The translations under genes were made by a program, and so were the position numbers. Positions 20,329 to 31,463 of a stretch of 64,000 bases of DNA are shown one piece after another. The stretch is from Asterias rubens. Lineage: Eukaryota > Echinodermata > Asteroidea > Forcipulatida > Asteriidae. Under the pieces are notes generated by a model. The model was not told the origin of the DNA, did no database searches, and saw only the letters and a program-made list of their open reading frames with translations. Within the stretch, counting starts at the first letter, position 1, and each line of letters starts with the position of its first letter. The DNA lies in contig NC_047083.1 of NCBI RefSeq assembly GCF_902459465.1, positions 8,547,526 through 8,611,525 of the forward strand, given 5' to 3'.

Positions 20329-21001
20329 GCGGCACAGCCATGATCTGAACACCACCTAGTCTTGGCCCAAGACGTCAGTGATCGATAGTGGATAATCTAT
20401 GCTTAGTTTTAAATCGCTACAGGGCGCCCTCTTTCGGCGGGATTTGACCAACGAGCCAGTCCAGTTGGTTCAATTCATATCACAAAGATTCCTCTATTCA
20501 TTTACTATAATAATTATGCTATTTTATTCTTTGAATTGCAATTTTTGTTAAAAGCACACATTAACCTTGTGTGCCGCTTGTGGGGTCCTACTATTAATTG
20601 TTTTTTCTACTGTTCCCTTTTCTAGAACTTTTCTGGCTGTGGTTTAAGTTGAACAACGAAAAACTTTATTCGGGTCTAGTGTTGCATTGTGCACTAAGGT
20701 TTGTGGGGTACTGCTATTAAATGTTGTTTAATTATTTCCCTTTTCTGTAGAATTCCTCGGTGTGGGGCCAATGTAACTTTCCTGCAATGACTTATGAATG
20801 GCAGAAAAAACAACCGAACTTTAAAATGATCAGTTTTCTTATGATTTGATTTGATTTAATTCACATAGTATTGCTATTACTTGATTGATTGGAAACTGAC
20901 ACAAAGACTTTGCCAATTTCTTTAGCTCCAACCTTTGTAACGAGGTATTCATAGTTTCTTTTCGTTCCTGTCGTTTTAAGATGTCTTTGGGTCTTTCAAA
21001 G

Positions 21002-21007
21002 AATAAA
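21002..21007 (+). terminator. Candidate poly(A) signal of the one-domain Kunitz gene
   Basis: AATAAA about 675 nt after the stop codon. It is the first clear plus-strand hexamer I noted before family D at 21238, so 3' end use is a guess. Confidence 0.35.
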
Positions 21008-21237
21008 TGTTACTCCTCATTATAAGCAAAAAATCATGTTTGCCAATGAATTATTAGCAGTAAATTTTGACCACGAGAGGGCGTGTGTAAAACAAATTTT
21101 ACCGGATGTCCAACACTAGTAAATCGAACTGTTTTGTTACAATTGGTGTTATTGTTGTATACTTTTTTTCTTTTTCTGGTCATCGATACCCCTAAAACAA
21201 CATTATAAGCAGTCAAAACAAGACTAAACTGCAATAT

Positions 21238-21479
21238 TGGGTGCGTTCGATAAGCTTCCCTGGGTCGACCCCGGTCTGCCCCCGACTCGCTTTGACGTCA
21301 TTCCATGGGCTCATCCAGGTCAGCCCCCAGTGCCCTGCATGTGGAGTGGGTCACTTGGGGGCTGGCCCCATGTGCATGACGTCACTACTAGAGCGGTGAC
21401 TGATCATTCGTTTAACTCTTGTCAGGGGCTCACCCAAGTGAGCACCGCGGGTAGACCCAGGGAAGCTAATCGAACGCAA
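21238..21479. mobile_element. Family D MITE
   Basis: Ends GGGTGCGTTCGATAAGCTTC and GAAGCTAATCGAACGC. GC-rich interior with GGGTCGACCCC and AGCACCGCGGGT. Confidence 0.85.
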
Positions 21480-21743
21480 TCATTGTTGTGTTGAAAACGC
21501 CCTCACGCGGTCAGAGCACTGAAGTCACTTGTGTCATGAATTCGTTAAATAATTTTATTAATTAGCACTTCGCATGAAATTATGCTAATTACATTCACGC
21601 ATGCCTACAGACATTTTGGTTAGCAAACTCCTTCAGCCATTATTTTTGTCAATAGTTATGTTTTACCAGGTATGAACAATAAATGAAAACAATTCCTGTC
21701 TCTGTCATCATTATGCTTTTACCTTGTCGCTACTCAATAATTT

Positions 21744-21785
21744 AAGTTTGTTTGTTTGTTTGTTTGTTTGTTTGTTTGTTTTTTT
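21744..21785 (+). repeat. (GTTT)n microsatellite
   Basis: About nine GTTT units, slightly interrupted at the end. Confidence 0.95.
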
Positions 21786-21915
21786 GTTTATTTCCAAATA
21801 TCACAATCATAAAGTTATAAAACATACATGCATTAGGTACAAAGGGTGATGGAGTGGATAGCACCATGAATAAGCACAGGCTTACACCGAGTCAAAGGGT
21901 GAATTCCACAAAGAG

Positions 21916-22298
21916 TTAAAGGCAGTGGACACTGTTGATAATTGCCAAACACCAGTCTCCTCGCTGTATCTCAACATATGCATGATATAACAAACCTGTG
22001 AAAATTTGAGCTCGATTGGTCGTCGAAGTTGCGAGATAACTATGAAAGTAGAAAAAAAACTCTGTCACATGAAGTTGTGTGCTTTCAGATGCTTGGTTTT
22101 GGGACCTTAATTCTAAATCTGAGGTCTCGAAATCAAATTCGTCGAAAATAACTTCTTTCTCGAAAACTACGTCACTTCAGAGGGAGCCGTTTCTCACAAT
22201 GTTTTATACTATCAACCTCTCCCCATTACTCATTACCAAGTAACGTTTTATGCTAATAATTCTTTTGAGTAATTACCAATAGTGTCCATTGCCTTTAA
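21916..22298. mobile_element. Family A MITE
   Basis: TTAA-bounded, with ends AAAGGCAGTGGACACTGTTG and AATAGTGTCCATTGCCTTTA. Confidence 0.93.
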
Positions 22299-22412
22299 TG
22301 AATGGGAATAAAACTCGGGCTTCGGGCTGTTTATTTGCAATAAATAGTCGTGGTGCAGTTGACAACTTTGACCGAACAATTTTATAATTGACCCCTGGTT
22401 TTGTCCAAAAAG

Positions 22413-22787
22413 TTAAAGCCATTGGACACTTTCGGTAAACAGTATCGCCCAAGGCCCACACTTCGTGTATCACAACTTATATATAAAATAACAAACCTGT
22501 GAAAATTTAGGCTCAATCGGTCATCGGAGTCGGGAGAAAATAACGGGGAAACCCACCCAATTTCCGCACGTATCGCCGTGTCATGACATGTGTTTAAAAT
22601 AAATCTGTAATTCTCGATAACGAGAAGTTATAATTGTTTTAATGCTTTCCCAAAAAGTAAAGCATTTCATGGAATAATATTTCAAGAGAAGTCTTTCACC
22701 ATCACCTTGTTTAAACCCTGTAAATTATTTGTAAATCTGTGATTTTTGTTCTTCTTTTTCTGTCCCGAAAGTGTATAACGGCTTTAA
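22413..22787. mobile_element. Family B MITE
   Basis: TTAA-bounded, with ends AAAGCCATTGGACACTTTCG and CGAAAGTGTATAACGGCTTT. The orientation is opposite to most other B copies. Confidence 0.9.
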
Positions 22788-23271
22788 CGAAACATGCACA
22801 ACTATTACAAAGGGCTGAAAATTTCCTCTTTCCGTTCACCCGAGTTTGTACGATGTTCTGTTTAGAAAACAGAGTTTAAAAAACAACATTTTGTAAAGAA
22901 GATCATTATAATCTCATCTGTAACTACTTTATGTGATATACATAAAAACCATCTGTGATGCAGAAACTAACACAATGAATCAATAATAATTCCCGGGTGA
23001 AACCTTTTATACGGGTCGATTTTGTCACATCAGTTTAACCAACATGATTTATGTTTACATTGATATCAATGCTTGTTTTGTTTTTTACACCAAGTAGGTT
23101 AGTTGAAACCTTATTTGCCCAGAAAACACGTCATTTCTTGTGCCTTTCGTTTACATGTATAAACACTAGTAGTATTCTTATTTGATGTAGGGCCTATCCC
23201 AACATTTATAAAACAAAATAAATCTGTGAACATTTTGCATGAAGTAACAAAATCTGTGAAAATGTTGACTC

Positions 23272-23920
23272 AATATTTGGCCATTTGCATAAGATTGGGT
23301 GGCAGGCCCACACTTTACACATGTAACTATCACTGATATCATTTACATACAAGCTTCTAATTGGTGGAAAGCCACATTACTGCGTCATATCATTTGTATG
23401 AGATCGTGTGACAGTCCCACACTTTTAACACATGTCACTATCACTATAGAAAACACACTTTTAATTGGTGGAAAGCAACATGACTGCGTCATGTAATTTG
23501 CATATTGTTTATTGGTTATTCCTTAAAAACATTGTTTGTACTCTGTTTTCATGAAGTATGGAAATAAATATCAGTTTGAATGAATGAATGAATGAAGATC
23601 ATGTGACAGGCCCGACACTATTAACACATGTCACTGTCACTGATAACAAACACGCTTCTGATTGGTCGAATGAGTCATTACTGCGTCAAATTATTTGCAT
23701 AAGATCGGGTGACAGGCCCATGCTTTTAACAGTGTCACTGTCACTTATATCATTCACACGCTTTTGATTGGTTGAATGGGCCATTTCTGTGTCAAATCAT
23801 TTGCATACGAGCGCGTGACAAGACCACCTGTTCTGTTAATTGAGCCGGCAAAGTGGTGCTTACTTTGAAATGCAACCCGTCAACGAAAAGTATATAATAG
23901 TCATCTTAACTCTGGCTTGA
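23272..23920 (+). promoter_or_regulatory. Promoter of the three-domain Kunitz gene, with a tandem module array
   Basis: TATA box TATATAATAG at 23891. Upstream, a module of about 105 bp recurs. Each carries inverted CCAAT (ATTGG at 23360, 23464, 23661, 23767), then TGCGTCA (23381, 23485, 23682; TGTGTCA in the last), then an octamer 6-11 nt later. Octamers or near-octamers lie at 23283, 23392 (ATTTGTAT), 23496, 23693 and 23799. Each octamer is followed by a variant of AGATCGGGTGACAGGCCCAC. Octamer spacing is 109, 104, 197 and 106 nt; the 197 contains a retroelement tail at 23504-23597. The last module continues CGAGCGCGTGACAAGACCACCTGTTC, matching the one-domain promoter. Confidence 0.75.
23504..23597 (+). 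mobile_element. Retroelement 3' tail inserted in the promoter array
   Basis: GAAGTATGGAAATAAATATC followed by (TGAA)n interrupts the module periodicity by about 92 nt. A similar GGAAGTATGGAAATAAATTAGC end lies near 38500, suggesting a shared LINE or SINE family. Confidence 0.6.
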
Positions 23921-23982
23921 AACCATTCATCTGACGAAGCTATCAATTGAACCGAGAAGTTTTCTCCGACATCTAGAAAAAG
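23921..23982 (+). other. Noncoding first exon of the three-domain Kunitz gene
   Basis: Starts about 30 nt after the TATA box and ends AGAAAAAG before a GTACAG donor. It aligns with the leader exon at 17940-18006. Confidence 0.6.
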
Positions 23983-25133
23983 GTACAGTAAAATTTATTT
24001 ATTTTTGTACGGTGTGGTGCAGGCCGTGGTGCACATCCCTGTGCGGTGTTGTTGTCACTAGTGTGGTCTACTGCATACGACTCGAGCTCTAGACACAATT
24101 TTGTAAAGCTTGTAAGCACATACACTTGCTAAGCACAAAACACTCTTGCTTAGCACTTGGTTACCAGCCAGAGCACCATACAACTACCGTTGCTACGACT
24201 GGTACCCATAACTTGCTTAGCCAACAAACTGTCTGGAACCAAGTGGCATGTCAGACAACACGACAATACATGGTCGTTCTTGATATTCATTCCAATGATT
24301 TACCAGAATAATCTCACGGACCCTGGAAATAGAGTCAACTACGAAATGGCCCTCTCTTCAGAAAAGGTCTGATTTTTGTAATAGGCCCTAAGTGGAACAA
24401 ATGAAAGTCCGCATGCTCAAAAAGATACAATTTTATTATCAATGATCAGCAATGAAAGTCTGCACGCTCAACAATTTGTACAATATAAAGCCATGCAAGT
24501 CTGCACGCTCAACTAGTTGTACAATAAATAATTAATACGAAGCAATTCTCATTATTTAAAAGTAATAATTATTGCAACTTACTGGAACTCCAATGAAATG
24601 ATGCTAGGTTTCATCGGCTGTGGCATGGAGCTATATGTCATAAGATTCATTGGCGGAACATAAACATAAGTCAACTCAAAATTGCTAACCAAAATAACAG
24701 AAAGAACGAAGGACTCAAAACACGTCTTGCCGCTGTCGCTTCTTGTGCAGGAATGATTTGAGACAAGCGCTGCCAATGCTGGATAGCTCCGCGCCACATC
24801 CTTAACGCCTCAGCGAACTGCAAGTATTCTTTATAAATTCTGAGAGTTGCGTACAGGAATTCGATGAATTAAAGTAACTACCTATTCAATTGACTGGGTA
24901 TTACAAAGTCTGTTGGTTACACTGTCTATGCAGAATGTATAGCTTTATGAAATTGGACCAATTATTTTTGTTAAAATACCAGAGTGTGTGTTTGAATCCT
25001 GATCACGACACTCCCTGCTCTTGAGCAAGGCATATAACCATAATTGCTTCTCTTAACACAGGTTTATCAAAGGGCACCAGAGGGCTTCTGAGACAGTATT
25101 GTGTTGGCAAAGTAAACAACATTTGATTAGTAG

Positions 25134-25245
25134 GATTTGAAACTTTGCATGGTGGGAGCATACTGATCGAAACGTCGAGTTAATCCAACGGTTCTTTTCA
25201 GAACCACCCCAACTCATTTAGAGATTGTTATTACATGGTGTTACC
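25134..25245 (-). repeat. Family J repeat
   Basis: Minus-strand copy: AGCATACTGATCGAAACGTC, GAGTTAATCCAACGG, TTCTTTTCAGAACC. Confidence 0.65.
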
Positions 25246-25311
25246 GCAAACTTTTCTATAACATTTGATTACAAACACCCTGTTGACATTAGTCCGGTGT
25301 CTTCATATCTA

Positions 25312-25560
25312 TGGGTGCGTTCGTTAACTTCCCTGGGTCGACCCCGCGGTGCTCACTCGGGTGAGCCCCCGACAAGAGCTAATCGAACGATCACTCACCC
25401 TCGCCTCTCGTGGTGACGTCATGCACCTCGGGCCAGCCCCAAGTGATCCGTTCCTCAAGCAGGGGCTGACCCGGGTGAGCCCCTGGATGGCGTCGAAGCT
25501 ATTCGAACGTACCGGGGGCAGACCAGGGTCGACCCAGGGGAAGCTAATCGAACGCACCCA
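25312..25560. mobile_element. Family D MITE in intron 1 of the three-domain Kunitz gene
   Basis: Ends TGGGTGCGTTCGTTAACTTC and GGGGAAGCTAATCGAACGCA, with interior GGTCGACCCCGCGGTGCTCAC. Confidence 0.88.
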
Positions 25561-25898
25561 TTGAAGGCAATACTAGGTTTTTGAAACAGCACTTTATCAC
25601 ACCCCGTTATGGGTGTATCAAAGCACTCGGTATTATTTCCTTGATGAAGGTATGTGGAGCTATGTCTTGCATGAAGTATGATAACTATTCCTTTATGGCA
25701 TCAGTATTAGTGGTTTACAATGTGCTGTGGCGCAATATGTTGCCACAAACCAGGAACACCGGGGCGAACCCCTTTTCTGTTCGATATTTGCCTTGGCTTA
25801 TACGTCAATCCGAAGGGTGCGGATGTTTGAAAATCTGAATGTTTGACATTAATTTAACTTTCTTTTACCATTAACTGCAGGAAAGGATAGCAAACAAC

Positions 25899-28800
25899 AT
25901 GGATACCTTATGTGCAACCCTTGCCATGTTCTTGGCCGTGGCTCTAGTCTCCGATGCAACGGAAACTGGTCAGTTCATACAAAAACAAATATTCAAACTG
26001 GTTAAAGGAACACGTTGCCTTGGATCGGACGAGTTGGTCTTTGAAAAGCGTTTGTAACCGTTTGTTATAAAATGCATATGGTTGGAAAGATATTTTAAAA
26101 GTAGAATATAATGATCCGCACAAGTATCACTCAAAATGGCGTGGTTTTCCTTTTACCTCGTCGACTAACACGGTCGGCCATTTATGGGCGTCAAATGTTT
26201 GACTCCCAATGGCCGACCGTGTTAGTTCGTTAGTTCGCAAAGTAAAAGGAAAACCACGCAATTTCGAGGCAATTTTGTATGGATCATTGTATTCTACTTT
26301 TAAGACATCTTTCTAACCATAATGCATTCTAAAACAAACGGTTACAAACGCTTTTCAAAGACCAACTCGACCGATCAAAGGCAACGTGTTCATTTAAATA
26401 CGCAACTAAATCAAAAGCTAAATGTAGACTGAATGCACAACTTTTATCATTAGTACTTTCCAGTCGAGTGCCAGTCGAAAAACATAAAAAAACTATGTGC
26501 GGCCCAACGGCTGAGGTCCCAAACGAATTGACCTGGTTCGAGTCCCGTTGAGCATGACATAATTATTTCCGGGTCAAGTGACCCAGATAATACTAGGAAA
26601 GTGATTTTTCCTCAGATTTGTTCTTGTCAGTTTGAATCATTTATGGGTCATTTTGAAACAGATTCCCGGTTAAACTTGCCCCAAATGGGCCAGGCCGAAC
26701 TAATCCGGATCAGTTTTGACCCTGGAGTTTTAAAAGTGTACGTTCCGTTTACCTTACCTTTCTCGTTATGGGTTTTAGGAACTTGCGATCTGGAGTTAAA
26801 ACGAGGGCCGTGTAGAGCTGGTTTTAATCGTTGGGGCTTCGCTGGCGGTAGATGCATCTTGTTCGCCTATGGTGGTTGCCAGGGAAACGCAAACAACTTT
26901 GAAACTGAACAGGATTGCAAGGATACATGTAAGGTTACTTAATTATAATTATCCACAATATAATAATATAATTATACACAGATGAAGCGCCAAAATGCAG
27001 CTAGATGAAACAAAAATCGTCTGCTCAGAAGACAATGGACACTATTGGTAAATGTCAAAGACCAGTCTTTTCACTTGGTGTATCTCAACATATGCATAAA
27101 ATAACAAACCTGTGAAAATTTGAGCTTGACTGGTAGTCGGAGTTGCGAGATAACTATGAAAGAAAAAACACCCTTGTCACACAAAGTTGTGTGCTTTCAG
27201 ATGCTTGATTTCGAGACCTCAAATTCTAAACTTGAGGTCTCGAAATCAAACTCGTGGAAAATAACTTCTTTCTCGAAAACTACGTCACTTCAGAGGGAGC
27301 CGTTTCTCACAATGTTTTATACTATCAACCTCTCCCCATTACTCGTTACCAAATGAGGTTTTATGCTGATAATTATTTTGAGTAATTACCAATAGTGTCC
27401 ACTGCCTTTAATAACACATACGTAATGTTCAAAAAGTCCTTATGTTTAATTCGTTAAAATTTCAGAAAAAATGTTCTACAAAAATGTTCTACTAACAATA
27501 ATATACATGGGCTAAAGAAAGAGAGCGCCATCAGAAGTAGTGTGCACACAGAGTGCGTTCGTTTAGCTTCCCTGGGTCGACCCGGTGTGTGACGGGTTTT
27601 TATTTCTAGGACGAACGTGGGTTATTATCTGCACACGTTCGTCATGGGAAAAAGAAACCGCCACCCACCGGGGTCGACCTGGGGAAGCTAAACGAACGCA
27701 CCCATTGTTTGCCATGTGGGGGACCGAATTTTCGGGGGGGGGGGGCGGTCGTGGCACCATAATCTCCTGCATGCCAGACCGGCGTTGTCTCGGCAATAAT
27801 AATATTATGTGCATTATTTTATCAAACTACGTAAACAATGGAAACACCTTGTAAGTTTGCTGCCACCATTGATCTTAATTAAAATAGAGTGGCTGCCACG
27901 TTGTAAGTTTGCTGCCACCGTACCTAGCCCTACTCTGTACACACTGTAGTGCAATACGAAAGTGTAAGGCCGCCAGGGCTATGCTGCCACCTAGCGTTTC
28001 AAAGTCTCCTATTAATGTTATTGTAACTTTCCTCCCGTCTTTGGCAGGCGTCTGTGCTAAACCCAAAGATGAAGGTTCGTGCCGCATGGCCGAGGAACGA
28101 TGGTATTTTGCTGATGGCGAATGCAGCACGTTCATATACGGTGGTTGTCAAGGCAACGCAAACAACTTTCATTCATTGAAAGACTGCCAGGGTACCTGCT
28201 ACGGTAAGCAGATTGTGAAATGTTATTGATCCATAACCAATCAAGTGATGTTAAAGAGCCAATAAAGGATAATCTCAAAAATGTAAACTACTACCTTTTT
28301 ATGACCAAATAGACATCGCAGATACCGGTTAATAACTTACTCTCAAAATTTGCATTTAGTAATAAATATCTCGAGTCAAAAATGCACCCGGTCGCGCGGC
28401 TTTTTCAGCCGAGAGACAAAAACGGCTTATCTATTATAATGACCCTGGACGCCAGTGACGAATTTCCCCTATTGGTTTTGAACATAGTTCTCCAACTTTG
28501 GCAAACTGAGGCTGCTATTTTCCACACCAAATAGCCGCCACGTACGTCACGATTCCTTTGTCGTGTGGGTTTGTTTGACCCCACGTGTTTCAGAAATTTG
28601 GCTTGGAGCGTTCTGGAGAAAACCCATTTTTACCATGTTTTAACGTGAGGTAAGAGACTCGTTATATGTTTTATGTTTCCTGGATGGGCTGCAGCTGTTA
28701 GACAACTGTAATATCTATGAGACCATCCTTTATTGGCTGTTTAATTGACGCATGTTCAGGCCTGTTTATTATGCGTTGTTTTTGAAAGGAAGGGCACCAA

Positions 28801-29274
28801 GGCAATTTCTCTTTATAAAGGCCTCTGTTGCCTCTGTCGAGCATAGTCGGGCAAAAGCCGGGATTCCATGGTGTGCGTTGGTAAATGAAAACACAACTGA
28901 TGTAGGTCTACTGCTTTCCGTAAAGACTAAGTCGTTAGTGGTCTAACGCACAGCGAATGAATCATCATGGTGTTGTATGGGAACACCAACAGACATAAAT
29001 CAATTTAGATTAAAGGCACTGCGCTCTTTATGTCTGCGTGAGTATCTTGTAAGTCTGCTGCCACCCAGTGTTTGAAAGTCTCATAATTGTACTTTTCTTC
29101 CCATCTTTAACAGACACGTGCGACCAACCCGCCAAAGATGCAGGACCATGCCGCATGGCTAAGAAACGATGGTCTTTCTCAGAGGGCGTGTGCACCGAGT
29201 TCATATACGGCGGTTGCGGTGGCAACTCAAACAACTTTGAGAGCTTTGAAGATTGCCAGGATACCTGCTCTTAG
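25899..29274 (+). CDS. Secreted three-domain Kunitz-type serine protease inhibitor
   Basis: Four coding exons, 25899-25968, 26779-26928, 28048-28203 and 29114-29274 (TAG), all joined in phase 1, encode 178 aa. Residues 1-23 are a signal peptide (MDTLCATLAMFLAVALVSDA...). Each later exon encodes one Kunitz domain with six cysteines and a YGGC core. The reactive-site segments GPCRAGF, GSCRMAE and GPCRMAK all place Arg at predicted P1. Every domain has a 13-residue loop between Cys2 and Cys3, as in the upstream paralogue. Domains 2 and 3 are closest (CRMA.. and DCQ.TC). The exon 2 donor splits the sixth Cys codon of domain 1, so unspliced transcripts also encode a full domain and stop at 26939-26941. 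Retaining the next intron would give a two-domain form ending at 28227-28229. Likely extracellular protease control. Confidence 0.9.
26002..26397. mobile_element. Family E MITE in a Kunitz intron
   Basis: TTAA at both ends (26002-26005, 26394-26397). Long terminal inverted repeats run from AAAGGAACACGTTGCCTTGG to its complement, meeting at CGGTCGGCCATT / AATGGCCGACCG. About 395 bp, almost wholly palindromic. Confidence 0.85.
27029..27411. mobile_element. Family A MITE in a Kunitz intron
   Basis: Full copy with a slightly degraded left end AGACAATGGACACTATTGG. Right end AATAGTGTCCACTGCCTTTA. Confidence 0.92.
27551..27704. mobile_element. Short family D MITE in a Kunitz intron
   Basis: Ends GTGCGTTCGTTTAGCTTCCC and GGGGAAGCTAAACGAACGCA. 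Deleted interior containing AACGTGGG..CACGTTCGTC arms. Confidence 0.85.
27736..27748 (+). repeat. G-run
   Basis: A short homopolymer G tract in a Kunitz intron. Confidence 0.85.
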
Positions 29275-29280
29275 CTTGAA

Positions 29281-29475
29281 CATCTGACGCCACACTTCAA
29301 GGCTCGCGAATCATACGCCACAGAGTGTGGCCTCCTCTATATAGCCTAGGTCGATTCCCGTTCATCTTCACCTTTCACCTATATAGATTAATATGCAGAC
29401 GACCGCAAGTGCAGCTGCCAAAATGTCTCGGGCCAATCAAAAAACAGATTTAGAAAGCTTACGTCACTTCTCGTT
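29281..29475 (+). repeat. Family K repeat, 3' flank of the three-domain Kunitz gene
   Basis: Begins seven bases after the stop codon and aligns in blocks with 1505-1675, including CATCTGACGCCACACTTC, CCTTTCACCTATA, GGGCCAATCAAAAAACAGAT and AAAGCTTACGTCA. Confidence 0.6.
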
Positions 29476-31440
29476 TATCCATGTTAAAATGATTATCCAA
29501 TGAAATCACTGGTTCTGAAAAGCAAGTACCTGTCTTTAGGGGACCAGTCTAACCTGCTCTTACAAACCAAAATGTGCTCTAATGACTTTACCGTCTCGTC
29601 CAGACAGTGCGGCGGGGACCAGACATCTTTCCAAGAAGCAGTCTAATAGTATACGACAGAACTCTGCTTAGTACGGTTTAAGTATACGTAGTTAATAGTC
29701 TCGACACGGTTTAAAGACTTGCTCTCCATCCTTCAAATAAAGGCAACTGGTGATAACTTGTAACGAATAGGCCTAAGTTTGTCCAGCTGCGAAAATAAAA
29801 ATAACAAGGAGTTTTCGAAATCACGGCTTGACTTCCTTGGGCTCCCTCCCCCGTTAAAAACTTCCAGAGGAGCCTTAAGATGGACCAAGCCCAAGCAGTG
29901 GTTTCGAAGGGACATTCCTGGGCCCTGACCCCCACCCCCACCTCTATAATGGAATGGTCCAGTTTGGGAAATCAATGACTCCCGTCTTCCTTGGAGTTCA
30001 GCCAAAATCCTTTTCGCTTTGATCATGCGCATTGGGACAAGCAATAGGCTACCGATGATGTAATGACGGCTTCGGCATTACGGCTTTGGCCTCATCATCA
30101 AAAGGACCCATAACGTTGTTAGTGTGGCAGTCAATGGCCTTTTAGTTAGCCGTGTAGCATTCAAGTCATTCTTTATCAGCAAACACTATTTTCACCCCAC
30201 TACCAGAAGTAGGTCACCCTGTGACCCAGAAATGCATGAGTCCGGCCCCCTGAATCCGCCGGCTAAATTCTGACCCGAAAGTTTTCCAGAGAGACGAAAT
30301 AAATCGCCAACTGCCGTTATGTCTTTTAGTTCTTATGTTTGTTTTATTCCTTTAGATATTAAGTTAGTTATTTTTCTCACCCTTTCACAATGCAGCTTTA
30401 GTTGTCTATTTAGTCGAATAAATTTTAAGCAATCAAAACCAGAAGAATTTGTTGTCTGCTCTGTTGTTGTTGACTACTCAATATTATTTTTGCCCTTTTT
30501 ACTTCAACTTTGTTTACCCAAACCCCTGCGGCAGTCTACCCGCTCAGTACTTTGGTGTTTAGAGTGGGTACATCCGTTGGTGAGGTATTAATGTTTGCCG
30601 GTAACACGTACCCTGATTACTTCGCTGTGTAAATTTTGGTTCTTTTATGATGAGAGCTAGTCTTGCTATTAAATTGTATGACAGACCCCCGCCTTACAGT
30701 TTGTTTCAAGTTTTGTGATCTTTTTCGTCGCCAGCTACCGCCCCCCCCCCCCCCCCATCCCGATCCCCTCGAAAATTGCGGTATTTTATAGGCCACGCAT
30801 GTACGTCGGATTTAACTTTGAATATCCAGGCCATGAAGGCCGTGTAAAAATGATGTGAGGCCAAAATATGGACGTACTGTGGGCTCGATCAACAGAAGCA
30901 CGATGTGAGCCGTCAGATGTTCTGGCCCCTCGCCCCGCCCCCTTCCCCCTAAAAATTTAATCAACAGCGCCCTCTCTCAGATGCTTGAAAAGCCCCTCTG
31001 TTGTTGAGGCACGTCAATTCTGTTTTTGTTTTATTGTTTTAATTAAAAAGAATACAAAATAATGTCCTTGTTTAGTGTATACTTTAGTGCATACTTTTAA
31101 CTTAAAGATACTAACATTTATAACACCAACAATAAAACCACATAAAAATAGCCATGTCAGTGAGTTGTTGATGATAACGGGCCCGGAATAAAGGTTGTTA
31201 TGACGACCAGTCAACAGTGGACATCCAGCAGCTAGCTAGGCGCACAGTCAGTGCATTGTTTACGCTGTGCATTTTGCATGAGCATGCATACGTCGTGCGT
31301 GTTTTTATGTGTGAGACAGATACAATCGTGAGTTCGTTTTTGAAGAAGAGGTGCCTGCTGCTAATTAAACCACAAACAGATTTAGTTAACTGTTAAGTGA
31401 CCAAGAAGACAGGAACATAATCAACATTGAGATATTAATT
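29476..31440. other. Intergenic between Kunitz and CIMAP3
   Basis: An AATAAA at 29736-29741 could serve the Kunitz transcript. ORFs near 29733-30044 (minus) and 30319-30591 (plus) lack domains or splice context. A poly-C run sits at about 30740-30756. Confidence 0.4.
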
Positions 31441-31463
31441 AAAAGACAGGTTCAAGTTCAACA

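Noticed and set aside
29733-30044. 103-codon minus-strand ORF
   Set aside because: Contains a Gly-rich run from CCCCCAC sequence and matches no family I know.
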